64,000 nucleotides of DNA from assembly GCF_024385605.1 (NCBI RefSeq), contig NZ_JANFOJ010000006.1, positions 124,001-188,000 of the forward strand. The letters run 5' to 3'. This DNA is from Sporolactobacillus sp. STSJ-5. Lineage in GTDB: Bacteria; Bacillota; Bacilli; Bacillales; Sporolactobacillaceae. Both the position numbers and the translations under genes were made by a program. The notes beneath the pieces were generated by a model. That model worked only from the letters and a program-made list of their open reading frames with translations. It did not search any database and was not told the DNA's origin. Of this stretch, positions 25,932 through 34,420 are shown piece after piece. Position 1 is the stretch's first letter. Every line of letters begins with the position of its first letter.

Positions 25932-26002
25932 AGGGCGTACGGGAATTGAACCCGCGATCATGGAATGAGAATCCATTGGCTTAACCACTTGCCCAACGCC
26001 CT
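25932..26002 (-). tRNA. tRNA-Glu (anticodon CUC)
   Basis: On the minus strand a full cloverleaf can be drawn. A 7-bp acceptor stem pairs AGGGCGT with ACGCCCT. There is a D-arm (GGGCAAGTGGTTAAGCC), an anticodon stem ATGGA/TCCAT enclosing TTCTCAT (anticodon CTC, reading GAG) and a T-arm with TTCAATT. No CCA is encoded, and the base after the acceptor stem (discriminator) is C. Both the A1-U72 pair and the C discriminator are unusual for tRNA-Glu, so identity is assigned on anticodon only. Confidence 0.8.
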
Positions 26003-26058
26003 ATAATCATCGTGCAACAGTTGAACGGGAACAATCCCACTCATTCGGCACGACAAAA

Positions 26059-26088
26059 AGTATACCACACTATACACAATTAATTCAA
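26059..26088 (-). promoter_or_regulatory. Predicted promoter of the tRNA gene
   Basis: On the minus strand TTGAAT, an 18-base spacer and TATACT, placing the start about 50 bases before the tRNA. Confidence 0.55.
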
Positions 26089-26095
26089 GTCTTTA

Positions 26096-26767
26096 TTAAA
26101 GCGTATTCCCGTTTCCGTTTGCCTCAGCAATGATTTTAACCCCTGAGCTTGCACCAATCCGAGAAGCACCAGCAGCGATCATTGCTTCGGCATCTGCTTT
26201 CGAATGAATGCCGCCTGCCGCTTTGACGCCGACATTTTCACCCACCGTCTGACGCATGAGCGCAACATCTTCAACGGTTGCACCTCCGGTAGAAAATCCG
26301 GTTGATGTCTTCACATAATCCGCTCCCGCCTGAACAGCTAACTGACAAGCACGTGCCTTCTCATCATCGGTTAACAAACAGGCTTCGATGATTACTTTAA
26401 CAAGCGCCTGTTTTTCGGCCGCTTGCACAACGGCATGAATGTCTGCCTGAACTTTTTCTTCTTTTCCGCTTTTCAAAGCGCCGATATTAATGACCATGTC
26501 TACTTCCTCAGCGCCTTTGGCGATCGCATCCCTTGTTTCAAATGCCTTTGCTTCGCTTGTTGCCGCTCCGAGCGGGAAACCGATAACCGTACATACCTTC
26601 ACTTCAGAGTCTTTGAGTTGTTCTGCGGCGAGCGGAACCCAGCATGGGTTCACGCATACGGAGGCAAAATCGAATTTTTTTGCCTCCTCAGTCAGCTTCA
26701 GGATATCCTTCTCCGTTGCATCTGCTTTTAGTGCTGTATGATCAATATATTTTGCGAGCTGATTCAT
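26096..26767 (-). CDS. deoC: Deoxyribose-phosphate aldolase
   Basis: 223 residues. It cleaves 2-deoxyribose 5-phosphate into glyceraldehyde 3-phosphate and acetaldehyde through a Schiff-base lysine. Motifs seen: [13 protein letters not shown] (N-terminus), [11 protein letters not shown] (~57), [11 protein letters not shown] (~120, proton relay Lys), [15 protein letters not shown] (~150, Schiff-base Lys) and [11 protein letters not shown] (~180). The ATG follows AGGAGA. It is the last gene of deoB-pdp-deoC, giving a complete route from deoxynucleosides to glycolysis. The released acetaldehyde can be oxidised or reduced by dehydrogenases. Confidence 0.95.
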   Translation of the reverse strand: MNQLAKYIDHTALKADATEKDILKLTEEAKKFDFASVCVNPCWVPLAAEQLKDSEVKVCTVIGFPLGAATSEAKAFETRDAIAKGAEEVDMVINIGALKSGKEEKVQADIHAVVQAAEKQALVKVIIEACLLTDDEKARACQLAVQAGADYVKTSTGFSTGGATVEDVALMRQTVGENVGVKAAGGIHSKADAEAMIAAGASRIGASSGVKIIAEANGNGNTL

Positions 26768-26781
26768 GTCTGTCTCTCCTT

Positions 26782-28080
26782 TTAGTGAATGATTCTGTGG
26801 ATGAGCGCCGGCTTGTCTGCATGGCCGGCAATGGTTATATTTTGATTCAGTTTCTCTATAACTTGGTCGATATGCTTAGAATCAGAGTGAATGGTGAGCA
26901 GAGTTTCTCCCTCGGTCACAGAGTCGCCAACCTTTTTGTGCAGAACAATGCCTGTTGCATGGTTGATGGTATCTTCCTTCGTCGCTCTTCCGGCACCAAG
27001 CAGCATGGCCGCAAGACCGATCTGGTCCGCCTTCATTTCAGCGACCACCCCGGATGATTGGGCGGGAAGCCGGATCTGATATTCGGCCTTCGGCAATCGC
27101 TCCGGATAATCAGCGATGCTCGGATCCCCACCTTGATTTTTAATAAATTGTTTAAATTTATCAAATGCCTTGCCCTGTTCCAGCGCTTGTTCAAGCAGCT
27201 GTTTTGCTTCATCCGGATGCGATGCCTTGCCGGCAAACAGAACCATTCGGCTGCCTAGCTCAAGCACAAGCTCGCGCAAGTCACTGGGACCATGTCCTTG
27301 CAGCGTATCGATGGCTTCTTTCACTTCAAGCGCGTTGCCAATTGCAAAGCCTAGCGGCTGATCCATATCCGTAATCACAGCCGCCGTCCTTCTGCCAACA
27401 TGCTTGCCGATCTGTACCATCGTTTCCGCAAGGCGGACGGCATCCTCCTCGCTTTTCATAAAAGCTCCGGAACCACACGTCACTTCTAGAACGATCGCAT
27501 CGGCACCTGCCGCGATTTTTTTGCTCATGATTGAGCTCGCAATCAGAGGAATGGATTCAACCGACCCGCTGACATCACGTAATGCATAAAGCTTCTTATC
27601 TGCCGGAACAAGGTCGCCGGTTTGACCAATAATCGCAATATGGTCACGGTTCACATGCATGACAAACTGCTCACCGCTCATCTCAACAGAAAAACCGGAG
27701 ATCGATTCCAGCTTATCAATGGTTCCGCCGGTAAAGCCCAAACCGCGTCCGCTCATCTTGGCCACAGGAACTCCGACTGCGGCGACAAGCGGTGCCAGAA
27801 CCAACGTGGTTGTGTCGCCAACACCACCGGTCGAGTGTTTATCGACTTTTATTCCGGTAATCGCTGACAGATCTACAATTTCTCCCGAGTCAACCATTGC
27901 CCGTGTCAGTTCAGCAATTTCCTGGTCGGTCATATCCTTGAAATAAATAGCCATAGCCAGCGCACTCGCCTGATAATCAGGAATGCTGCCATTGACATAA
28001 CCATCGATAAAAAAACGGATTTCTTCCGGGGACAGCGCAAATCCGTCCCGCTTTTTCGTAATGATGTCGACCATTCTCAT
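26782..28080 (-). CDS. pdp: Pyrimidine-nucleoside phosphorylase
   Basis: 432 residues from ATG at 28080 ([13 protein letters not shown]), as in Bacillus Pdp; an in-frame GTG 9 bases upstream is less likely. It splits uridine and thymidine/deoxyuridine with phosphate. Family motifs: [23 protein letters not shown] (split here as VDKHSTGG and [10 protein letters not shown], ~80-100), [18 protein letters not shown] (~108-125) and [25 protein letters not shown] beginning ~185. The C-terminal alpha/beta domain is complete. It sits between deoB and deoC in the nucleoside operon. Confidence 0.95.
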   Translation of the reverse strand: MRMVDIITKKRDGFALSPEEIRFFIDGYVNGSIPDYQASALAMAIYFKDMTDQEIAELTRAMVDSGEIVDLSAITGIKVDKHSTGGVGDTTTLVLAPLVAAVGVPVAKMSGRGLGFTGGTIDKLESISGFSVEMSGEQFVMHVNRDHIAIIGQTGDLVPADKKLYALRDVSGSVESIPLIASSIMSKKIAAGADAIVLEVTCGSGAFMKSEEDAVRLAETMVQIGKHVGRRTAAVITDMDQPLGFAIGNALEVKEAIDTLQGHGPSDLRELVLELGSRMVLFAGKASHPDEAKQLLEQALEQGKAFDKFKQFIKNQGGDPSIADYPERLPKAEYQIRLPAQSSGVVAEMKADQIGLAAMLLGAGRATKEDTINHATGIVLHKKVGDSVTEGETLLTIHSDSKHIDQVIEKLNQNITIAGHADKPALIHRIIH

Positions 28081-28096
28081 TCCGCTCACCCCGGAT

Positions 28097-29290
28097 TCAT
28101 TTTAGATCATTTAAAAAGCTTGCTCCTACTTTTGGTTTCTCCGTATTAAAGTTATCAGCGATTGTTGCGCCAAGATCCGCAAAGGTTTCGCGAACCGGAA
28201 GTGCCTTGCCTGCTGCGAAGGAAGGTGAGTACACCAACAGTGGAACGAACTCGCGTGTATGGTCTGTTCCTCGGAACCCGGGATCGTTGCCATGATCTGC
28301 GGTGATCACAAGCAGATCGTCTTCTTTCAATTTATCAAGCGCCTGGCCAAGCTGCCGATCAAATGATTCCAGCGCTTTGCCAAAGAGCACCGGTTCGCGG
28401 CGATGACCGTACTTCGCATCAAAGTCGACAAGATTGGTAAAGCTCAGGCCATGAAAGTCTTGATCTAAAAGAGCAATGAACCGTTCCATGCCATCCTCGT
28501 TGCTGACCGTATGCCAGCCATCCTTAATTCCTTTTCCACTGAAAATATCATTGATTTTGCCAATTGCTAATGTATCAATACCTGCATCCTGCAAGAGATT
28601 AAGCACAGTTTTTTCCGGCGGTACGAGTGTGAGGTCGCGTCGATTAGCCGTACGCTCAAAATTATCGGCATTATCGCCAACATAAGGGCGAGCGATCACG
28701 CGTCCGAGATGATATGGCTCAGGAATCGTCAGTTCACGTGCATATTCACAAATTTTGTACAGTTCATCAAGCGGTATGATTCCTTCATGAGCGGCAATCT
28801 GCAGCACGGAATCACCGGAAGTATACACGATCAGTTCTCCCGTCTTCATCTGGCGCTCACCGAGTTTTTTGAGAATCTCCGTACCGCTCGCCGGTTTGTT
28901 CCAGATCACCTTTCGGCCGCTGAATGCTTCAATTTTATGAATCAGTTCATCGGGAAATCCGTTTGGAAAGGTATGAAGCGGTGTACGCACGGGAAGACCC
29001 ATCATTTCCCAATGCCCGTCCATACTGTCTTTCCCCGCTGAAATCTCGTGCATCTTCGTATAATAGGCCAGCGGTTTTTCCTGAATCTGAACACCTTGAA
29101 TGGGTTGTTCGGGACGAATGTTAGCTAACCCTAACTTTTCCAAATTTGGAACAGCTAAGCCATTCATCGCCGCTGCCGTATGTCCGATTGTATCGCAGCC
29201 CTCATCATTATACTTTGCTGCATCGGTTGCTTCGCCAATGCCCACCGAATCGAGCACAATTATATGAACACGCTTAAATTTTTCAGTCAT
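28097..29290 (-). CDS. deoB: Phosphopentomutase
   Basis: 397 residues. It moves phosphate between C1 and C5 of (deoxy)ribose, linking nucleoside phosphorolysis to the pentose pathway. It is a metal-dependent alkaline-phosphatase-fold enzyme: [13 protein letters not shown] (metal Asp and nearby residues), [16 protein letters not shown] (~85, phosphothreonine/serine region), and [21 protein letters not shown] (~325, metal ligands). The ATG follows AGGAGG. It is the first gene of deoB-pdp-deoC. Upstream lies the panE terminator; I see no cre site or DeoR-type operator I can name. Confidence 0.95.
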   Translation of the reverse strand: MTEKFKRVHIIVLDSVGIGEATDAAKYNDEGCDTIGHTAAAMNGLAVPNLEKLGLANIRPEQPIQGVQIQEKPLAYYTKMHEISAGKDSMDGHWEMMGLPVRTPLHTFPNGFPDELIHKIEAFSGRKVIWNKPASGTEILKKLGERQMKTGELIVYTSGDSVLQIAAHEGIIPLDELYKICEYARELTIPEPYHLGRVIARPYVGDNADNFERTANRRDLTLVPPEKTVLNLLQDAGIDTLAIGKINDIFSGKGIKDGWHTVSNEDGMERFIALLDQDFHGLSFTNLVDFDAKYGHRREPVLFGKALESFDRQLGQALDKLKEDDLLVITADHGNDPGFRGTDHTREFVPLLVYSPSFAAGKALPVRETFADLGATIADNFNTEKPKVGASFLNDLK

Positions 29291-29381
29291 TTTATCCTCC
29301 TATGAAATCAAGTGATTGTTCCGCTCATTTTTATACGCACAAAATCTATAGTCCATTTTACCCCAACTGATAAAAAGCCGC

Positions 29382-29432
29382 AAAAAACTCCGGCGCATGC
29401 ACAAAATAGCATCATATCCCGGAGTTTTTATC
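29382..29432 (-). terminator. Terminator of panE
   Basis: AAAAACTCCGG and CCGGAGTTTTT enclose a 25-base loop, between panE and deoB. A and T tracts on both sides. Confidence 0.7.
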
Positions 29433-29485
29433 TTATATTTATAATTTATCGATGCAAAGAATCAAGAAATGGATCAGATTTTTAA

Positions 29486-30439
29486 TTATTCTTCGTTATA
29501 TTTTCTCGATTCTTCTTTCAGATGCACAAGGTCAACGAGTATTGAGTGGTACGGAGCCTCCAGTCCGTTCTTCTCAGCAAGACGGACAATGGCGCCGTTG
29601 ATGTAATCAACCTCTGTAGGACGGTTCGTACTCATATCCTGATGCATTGAAGGATAGTGCAGCGGATTGCTGACTTCGGAAACGTACATGACTTGATCGA
29701 CAAGTTCATCACGAGAGACTTCCAGTTCAAACCCTTCCGCGTCAATTGCATCATAAGCTTCATAGATCAGCTTGCGTGACATTTCCTTTGCATTCTTATA
29801 AGCCGCAAATTGACCCATCTTCATATTCATGAGTGTACATAACGTGTTGACAACAGAGTTGAACACGAGCTTCGTCCAAACAGTACCCATATAATCCTTC
29901 TGAACAGTCGGGTGCATCAGTGCCTTTTCCATTTCATCAGCGACTTTATAAATAAAGTCATTAGGTTCACCCGCTACGCGGACGATATGCACATGACCTG
30001 CGCCACGCTTACCGATAAAGTCGACTTTTCCAGGCCCTTTCATGACGGTTGCAATCATTGCGGTACCTGCGATAATACGCTCACGAGGAACAAACTGAGC
30101 AATGTATTCAGCGCCGCCGAAGCCGTTTTGATTAGTCATGACATAGGTGTTCTTGCCGATGAAATGCTTACACCTTTCCATCGTCTCAACCGTATGCATG
30201 TCTTTAACAAACACAATCGCAAGGTCAGGTTCTTCATGATAGTCTTCAGGATAGCTGCAAGAGACTTCAGCAAACCGTTCATCCTTACCGTCACGCCATA
30301 CGTGGACACCGCCGTTTTTTTTGATCTCTTCAACGTTTGGTTCCCACGTGTCTACAAAATGAACGTCATTCCCTGCTTCCTGCAGCAGCACCCCATATCT
30401 CAGACCCATAGCTCCTGCTCCGATAACAACAATCTTCAT
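29486..30439 (-). CDS. panE: 2-dehydropantoate 2-reductase family protein
   Basis: 317 residues from ATG at 30439, 9 bases after AAAGGAG. ApbA/PanE family: N-terminal NADP site MKIVVIGAGAMGLRYG, then MTNQNGFGGAEYIAQFV (~100), KLVFNSVVNTLCTLMN (catalytic Lys, ~180) and C-terminal NRPTEVDYINGAIV (~260), all typical. It reduces ketopantoate to pantoate for CoA synthesis. In lactic acid bacteria close relatives also reduce other branched 2-oxo acids, so the physiological substrate is not certain. It has a long leader with an internal terminator, so it is probably regulated by transcription attenuation. Confidence 0.82.
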   Translation of the reverse strand: MKIVVIGAGAMGLRYGVLLQEAGNDVHFVDTWEPNVEEIKKNGGVHVWRDGKDERFAEVSCSYPEDYHEEPDLAIVFVKDMHTVETMERCKHFIGKNTYVMTNQNGFGGAEYIAQFVPRERIIAGTAMIATVMKGPGKVDFIGKRGAGHVHIVRVAGEPNDFIYKVADEMEKALMHPTVQKDYMGTVWTKLVFNSVVNTLCTLMNMKMGQFAAYKNAKEMSRKLIYEAYDAIDAEGFELEVSRDELVDQVMYVSEVSNPLHYPSMHQDMSTNRPTEVDYINGAIVRLAEKNGLEAPYHSILVDLVHLKEESRKYNEE

Positions 30440-30525
30440 CCTTCTCGTCTCCTTTTTCTGTACATCTGTCTCATTCTTTGTCTTCCATGCCTTTTTTCTG
30501 ATACGCAGCATGCTCGCTTCTCACC

Positions 30526-30564
30526 TAAACGAAAAGCCCCATCCAGATGATTCTGAATGGGGCC
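30526..30564 (-). terminator. Attenuator-type terminator in the panE leader
   Basis: On the minus strand GCCCCATTCAG pairs with CTGGATGGGGC (6-base loop, one wobble) and is followed by TTTTCGTTT, about 90 bases upstream of the panE start and downstream of its promoter. Confidence 0.75.
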
Positions 30565-30725
30565 AGCTCCGGTCCCGATCAGAACGAAGAGGACTCGAAG
30601 CACATACGATCGATTGAACGATTGATGCACCTGAGTCCTAGCTAATCAAAATGACGACTACTTCGTACGCTTTTGAACGGAACATTATATTTACCTTCTT
30701 GGAAGACTTTTTTTTAGTGAGTGAT
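30565..30725 (-). ncRNA. Structured panE leader (possible riboswitch or attenuator)
   Basis: RNA from the predicted start near 30722 to the attenuator. On the minus strand GGACTC (30633-30628) pairs with GAGTCC (30597-30592) and encloses GTGCAT/ATGTGC and CAATCG/CGATCG helices, making one long bulged stem. The sequence then continues GATCGGGACCGGAGCTGG, whose last part can compete with the terminator stem. No T-box, TPP, FMN or ykkC core was recognised. The pan motif known upstream of pantothenate genes is a possibility I cannot confirm. Confidence 0.45.
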
Positions 30726-30728
30726 GTC

Positions 30729-30757
30729 AGTTTACACGATCAATTTATCAGTGTCAA
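30729..30757 (-). promoter_or_regulatory. Promoter of the panE leader
   Basis: On the minus strand consensus TTGACA, a 17-base spacer and TAAACT. It gives a leader of about 280 bases before panE. Confidence 0.7.
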
Positions 30758-30837
30758 TAGAATGTTGCGAATATTTATATTAGACACAGTAGAATTAATA
30801 TTTTGTTCACATCTGGCAAAACAACTATGCGTGTATA

Positions 30838-30866
30838 AGAAAAACCGAGCAAAAAGCGCCCGGTCT
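30838..30866 (-). terminator. Terminator downstream of the intergenic repeat
   Basis: ACCGGGC and GCTCGGT pair (one wobble) on the minus strand and are followed by TTTTTCTT. It lies beyond the main opuA terminator. Confidence 0.55.
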
Positions 30867-30907
30867 TTAATCTCCAGCCATGTGTGATTGGTTTGTGTCT
30901 TTACAGT

Positions 30908-31049
30908 GTTGAATCATCGCTCCGGTTGCTCGCATCAACTGAGCGCGGCCGCGGGCAGTCCGGGAGCCTCCTCAAGCAAACTAATACCTGCGGGGTCTCC
31001 CCTGGCCTGCGATCAACAGAACCGCTCCGCAGGAGTCTCGCACCTGCGC
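30908..31049 (-). repeat. Bacillales-type GC-rich intergenic repeat
   Basis: A 140-base non-coding block, richer in GC than its surroundings. On the minus strand it reads GAGACTCCTGCGG, GGAGACCCCGCAGG, GAGGAGGCTCCCGGAC, GCCCGCGGCCGCGC, then GAGCGATGATTCAAC in that order. From memory this series of blocks matches a repeat found many times in intergenic regions of Bacillus, Geobacillus and Oceanobacillus genomes. CTCCTGCGG / CCCGCAGG and the GC-rich ends can form a folded RNA. Function is unknown. Open frames across it are not credible. Confidence 0.6.
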
Positions 31050-31102
31050 ATTTGGCTCACAACCTTTGGCTTTGGCGAAAATTATATGCTTTCTTTCCTT
31101 GT

Positions 31103-31143
31103 AAAAAAGACGCCTGCTCAAATACGAGCAGGCGCGTTTTTTG
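31103..31143 (-). terminator. Terminator of the opuA operon
   Basis: CGCCTGCTC / GAGCAGGCG stem with a 6-base loop and A/T tracts on both flanks, directly after opuAC. Confidence 0.9.
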
Positions 31144-31145
31144 AA

Positions 31146-32030
31146 TCAGTCTTTTAAGTCGTCAATTGAATCGATCTTTACATAGGACGGAACGACAAGT
31201 CCAAGCTTTGTACCTTTTAAATTTGGACCAAGATCGGTCACTTTATTTTTAAATTGTTTCATATAATCAGCGTGTGTGGAAGGAAGCCATGCAGCAACAA
31301 TAGCATCATCGCTACCCTTTGCCAGTCCGGCCCACATTTGTCCGGCACCGAGCTGCTCAAGCGTTACGTTGTAACCAAGATCCTCAAGCACCGTTGCCAC
31401 AACATTGGTACTGGCAATTTCAGAAGCCCACGCGACATAACCGAGCTTAATTGTTTTGCCGCTGACTTTGTCGGCACCTTTTGTCCATGCACTGACCTTG
31501 TCCTTATTATCCTTCACCCATTGCGCGGCCGCCTTTTTCGCGTCGGTACCGCCTTGAATCGACAGCATCACTTTTCCCATATCATCGGCAGTCCAAGAGA
31601 ATTGATCCAGAACCTTAGTTGCATTCGGGTCTTTCTTTTCAAATCCCTTATGAACCACTGTATGAATGTTCTCCGCCGCTCCATAAGAGCCCTTTGGATC
31701 CTTCAGATACTTCAAATCATACTTTTGGAACATCCAATGCGGTGTCCAACCTGTGACCACGATGGGTTCTTTTTTCTTTATCGCCTTATCAAGTGCAGCA
31801 ATCATCGTCGATTCCGAACCGGACTGTACGGTCCAATTGTTCAGCTTATAATCCTTAATCGCTGTATCGGTCAGCTTCATTAGGCCTGCACCCGGATCAA
31901 TTCCAATAATCCTGTGATCGACTTGATTGCCGAACGAATCGGCATTTCCTGAACTCTGACTTTGGCATCCCGCCAGCGTCAAGGCAGCTAATAGAAACAT
32001 ACTCATAATAATACGGTTAATTTTCTTCAA
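31146..32030 (-). CDS. opuAC: Glycine betaine ABC transporter, substrate-binding lipoprotein
   Basis: 294 residues from TTG at 32030, 8 bases after GGGGGGAT; the SD lies within the end of opuAB. Lipobox LTLAGC (~residue 20). Sequence order and blocks match Bacillus OpuAC: IIGIDPGAGLMKLTD, VVTGWTPHWMFQKYDLKYL (Trp residues of the betaine cage), and YVAWASEIASTNVVATVLEDLGY, then AAWLPSTHADYM. It captures glycine betaine or proline betaine outside the cell for osmoprotection and hands it to OpuAB. Regulated with the whole operon from the promoter at 34.3 kb. Confidence 0.93.
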   Translation of the reverse strand: MKKINRIIMSMFLLAALTLAGCQSQSSGNADSFGNQVDHRIIGIDPGAGLMKLTDTAIKDYKLNNWTVQSGSESTMIAALDKAIKKKEPIVVTGWTPHWMFQKYDLKYLKDPKGSYGAAENIHTVVHKGFEKKDPNATKVLDQFSWTADDMGKVMLSIQGGTDAKKAAAQWVKDNKDKVSAWTKGADKVSGKTIKLGYVAWASEIASTNVVATVLEDLGYNVTLEQLGAGQMWAGLAKGSDDAIVAAWLPSTHADYMKQFKNKVTDLGPNLKGTKLGLVVPSYVKIDSIDDLKD

Positions 32031-32031
32031 G

Positions 32032-32880
32032 TTAGGATCCCCCCGTTTTTTTATTTCGTGTATTTTGTGAAATACGATCCAACATGATCGCAATGATAAC
32101 GATCGCCAGACCCGCTTCAACACCAATATCTGTGCGCAACGATGTTACCGCAAGATAGACATCGGCACCGAGTCCCGGCGCACCAACCAGTGACGCAACG
32201 ACAACCATTGACAGCGAAAGCATGATGCTTTGGTTAACACCGGCCATGACCGTCGGCGCTGCTATTGGAATCTGCACTTTAAAAAGTTTTTGCCAAGTTG
32301 TCGAACCAAATGCATCCGAAGCCTCGATTAGATCCGATGGAACCTGACGAATGCCTAGTCCAGTCATGCGAATTGTTGGCGGCATGGCGAAGACAATCGT
32401 CGCCACAACACCTGGAGGCATGCCGGTACCAAACAGAAAAATGGCCGGAATCAAGTAAACAAATGAAGGCATGGTCTGCATAAAATCAAGAATCGGCGTT
32501 GTAATGCGATGAAATGTCTTATTGATTCCAGCTAGAATTCCAAGCGGAAATCCAATTACGATCGACAACACAACTGAGGTTAAGACAAGTGCGAACGTCT
32601 GCATGGCGTGTGCCCAATAACCTAAATCATAAATTAAAACCAAACCGATCAATGTGAATAAAGCGACTCCGATACCGCGGCGCCAAAAAGCGATCGCCGC
32701 TAAAAGAAGAATAAAGACAACCGGCGTCATAAAAGCAAACAGCCAAACCAAACTATCGACAAAACTTTGTATTCCGGCAGCAATATAGCCAAAAAAGCCT
32801 TCAAAATGATTGGTAATAAATTGAACAAGCAAATCCGCCCAATGCCCGATCGGTATCTTTGGCATAAAAGTCTCACTCAT
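32032..32880 (-). CDS. opuAB: Glycine betaine ABC transporter, permease
   Basis: 282 residues with an N-terminal amphipathic part and about six to seven helices, as in OpuAB/ProW. ATPase-contact segment EASDAFGSTTWQKLFKVQIP (~residues 190-210), preceded by FAMPPTIRMTGLGIRQVP. ALVLTSVVLSIVIGFPLGI and ITLDRI-type IMLDRISQN near the end also match. The start overlaps the opuAA end by 4 bases and the stop lies 2 bases before the opuAC start codon ends, so the three genes are tightly coupled. Confidence 0.93.
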   Translation of the reverse strand: MSETFMPKIPIGHWADLLVQFITNHFEGFFGYIAAGIQSFVDSLVWLFAFMTPVVFILLLAAIAFWRRGIGVALFTLIGLVLIYDLGYWAHAMQTFALVLTSVVLSIVIGFPLGILAGINKTFHRITTPILDFMQTMPSFVYLIPAIFLFGTGMPPGVVATIVFAMPPTIRMTGLGIRQVPSDLIEASDAFGSTTWQKLFKVQIPIAAPTVMAGVNQSIMLSLSMVVVASLVGAPGLGADVYLAVTSLRTDIGVEAGLAIVIIAIMLDRISQNTRNKKTGGS

Positions 32881-34082
32881 GGGTTCTGCACCTCCGTTGT
32901 TCTCGTTAATGGTGTGTTCCCTGCGAGCGCATTAATGATTGCCCCGCGACGAACCAGCCCGAGCAGTCTGCCTTGTTCGTCGACAACAGCCAGCGGAAGC
33001 GGTGATTTTGAGATATCGTCAAACAAATCACTCAGATGTGTATCCACTTGTACCGATTGCACTTTTTTAATAATTTCGCCCAAAGGTGTCTCCGCCTTAA
33101 TTGCTGCTGCCGCATCATCTGCATCAACCACTCCAAGCAGCTTTTTAGTACGATCAACCACGAAAATACTGGAGATGTCATTATCATTCATCAGCTGCAA
33201 TGCAACACGTGCTCCGCGATTATTGCTGACAGCCTCAGCACGTGTCATAATATGACCTGCAGTAATAACCTTGCTCAGATCGACATCTTCAACGAAGTGC
33301 TCTACATAATCATTGGCAGGATTCATCAGTATTTCTTCAGGAGTGCCGATTTGAACAATTTGTCCGTCTTTCATCAACGCAATACGATCACCAATGCGCA
33401 ACGCTTCATCTAAATCATGGGTTATGAACACGATCGTTTTTTTCATATCACTCTGCAAATCCAGCAATTGATCTTGCATTTCTCTGCGGATCAAAGGATC
33501 AAGCGCACTGAAAGCTTCGTCCATGAGCAGGATGTCTGTATCACTAGCTAGAGCACGTGCCAAACCAACACGCTGCCGCATCCCCCCGGATAACTGGTTC
33601 GGATAGCTGTCCTCGTATCCTTTAAGCCCGACACGTGTAAGTGAATAACGTGCACGTTCGATTTGCTCCTTTTTACCAACTCCTTGAATTTCAAGACCAA
33701 AGAACGTGTTCTCGAGAATGGTTCGATGCGGAAATAATGCGAATCCCTGAAAGACCATACTAATTTTTTTACGGCGTACCTCGCGTAGGTGCTCGACATT
33801 CATTTGCGTAATGTCTTCTCCATCGATCAGTATCGTTCCGGATGTCGGATTGATTAGACGGTTTAAGAGTCGAACCAATGTCGATTTTCCACTGCCTGAC
33901 AAACCCATAATCACAAAAATTTCATTAGATTCCACGTGAAAGCTTGCTTCAGAAACACCGACATTCAAATCTGTCTTTTTCTTAATCTCTTTTTTGTTTA
34001 GCCCTTTTCTCAAAAGCTCCAAACCGCGTTTCGGGTTTTTTCCAAATATTTTTGTCGCTTGTTTCACTTCAATTTTTTTCAT
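32877..34082 (-). CDS. opuAA: Glycine betaine ABC transporter, ATP-binding protein with CBS domains
   Basis: 401 residues from ATG at 34082 after GAGGTG. Walker A GLSGSGKST (~residue 60), Q-loop in MVFQGFALFPHR, signature LSGGMRQR (~165), Walker B ILLMDEAFSALDP (~185), H-loop FITHDLDEA. Two CBS domains (~280-390) close the protein, which in OpuA-type systems sense ionic strength or nucleotides. It energises betaine uptake. Confidence 0.94.
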   Translation of the reverse strand: MKKIEVKQATKIFGKNPKRGLELLRKGLNKKEIKKKTDLNVGVSEASFHVESNEIFVIMGLSGSGKSTLVRLLNRLINPTSGTILIDGEDITQMNVEHLREVRRKKISMVFQGFALFPHRTILENTFFGLEIQGVGKKEQIERARYSLTRVGLKGYEDSYPNQLSGGMRQRVGLARALASDTDILLMDEAFSALDPLIRREMQDQLLDLQSDMKKTIVFITHDLDEALRIGDRIALMKDGQIVQIGTPEEILMNPANDYVEHFVEDVDLSKVITAGHIMTRAEAVSNNRGARVALQLMNDNDISSIFVVDRTKKLLGVVDADDAAAAIKAETPLGEIIKKVQSVQVDTHLSDLFDDISKSPLPLAVVDEQGRLLGLVRRGAIINALAGNTPLTRTTEVQNP

Positions 34083-34279
34083 TGAAACACCTCGCTCGTT
34101 TCTTTTTATAAAAGCTCTTAAAAGCAAAAAAAATCAGAGCTTCCTCAGTTCCTCAAAGATCCATGCATCTATTTGTACTCGGTACGCCGCAAGGGCAGGC
34201 AGTGCACCGCAATCAGAACAGCCTTGATAACCCGCACCTTTTCATGTGATGCCTTCAGTACTATCATGTTAGCATAATC

Positions 34280-34305
34280 GTTTATACAGTTCAAACTGTA
34301 CAAAC
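34280..34305. promoter_or_regulatory. 26-bp palindrome over the opuA promoter (probable GbsR-family operator)
   Basis: A perfect core TACAGTTCAAACTGTA (34285-34300) is flanked by GTTT and AAAC, giving a 26-bp inverted repeat with one mismatched pair. The opuA -35 (TTGAAC on the minus strand, 17 bases from TAACAT) lies inside it, so a bound repressor would block RNA polymerase. It lies between opuA and the divergent GbsR-like gene. Confidence 0.65.
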
Positions 34306-34318
34306 AGATAAAACTCTG

Positions 34319-34324
34319 TATACT
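34319..34324 (+). promoter_or_regulatory. Predicted -10 box of the GbsR-like gene
   Basis: TATACT about 80 bases before the gene. A TGTACA that could act as -35 lies 16 bases upstream, inside the right part of the palindrome, which would allow autoregulation. Confidence 0.4.
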
Positions 34325-34420
34325 GAATAAATAGATGCTCAATGAATTCCTTCTTTTCAGAGAGAATAGCAAAAGGTACAATGAACTATAGTTAATTTTA
34401 CAATGAAGTTGGTGAATGAA

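Noticed and set aside
30526-30725. T-box or TPP riboswitch before panE
   Set aside because: The T-box GGTGGNACCGCG and the TPP CTGAGA/ACC..GAA elements are missing, although CTGATC and GGGACCGG give a superficial resemblance to TPP.
30882-31157. Open frames across the GC-rich intergenic block
   Set aside because: They follow the repeat sequence, show no SD and no protein-like composition.
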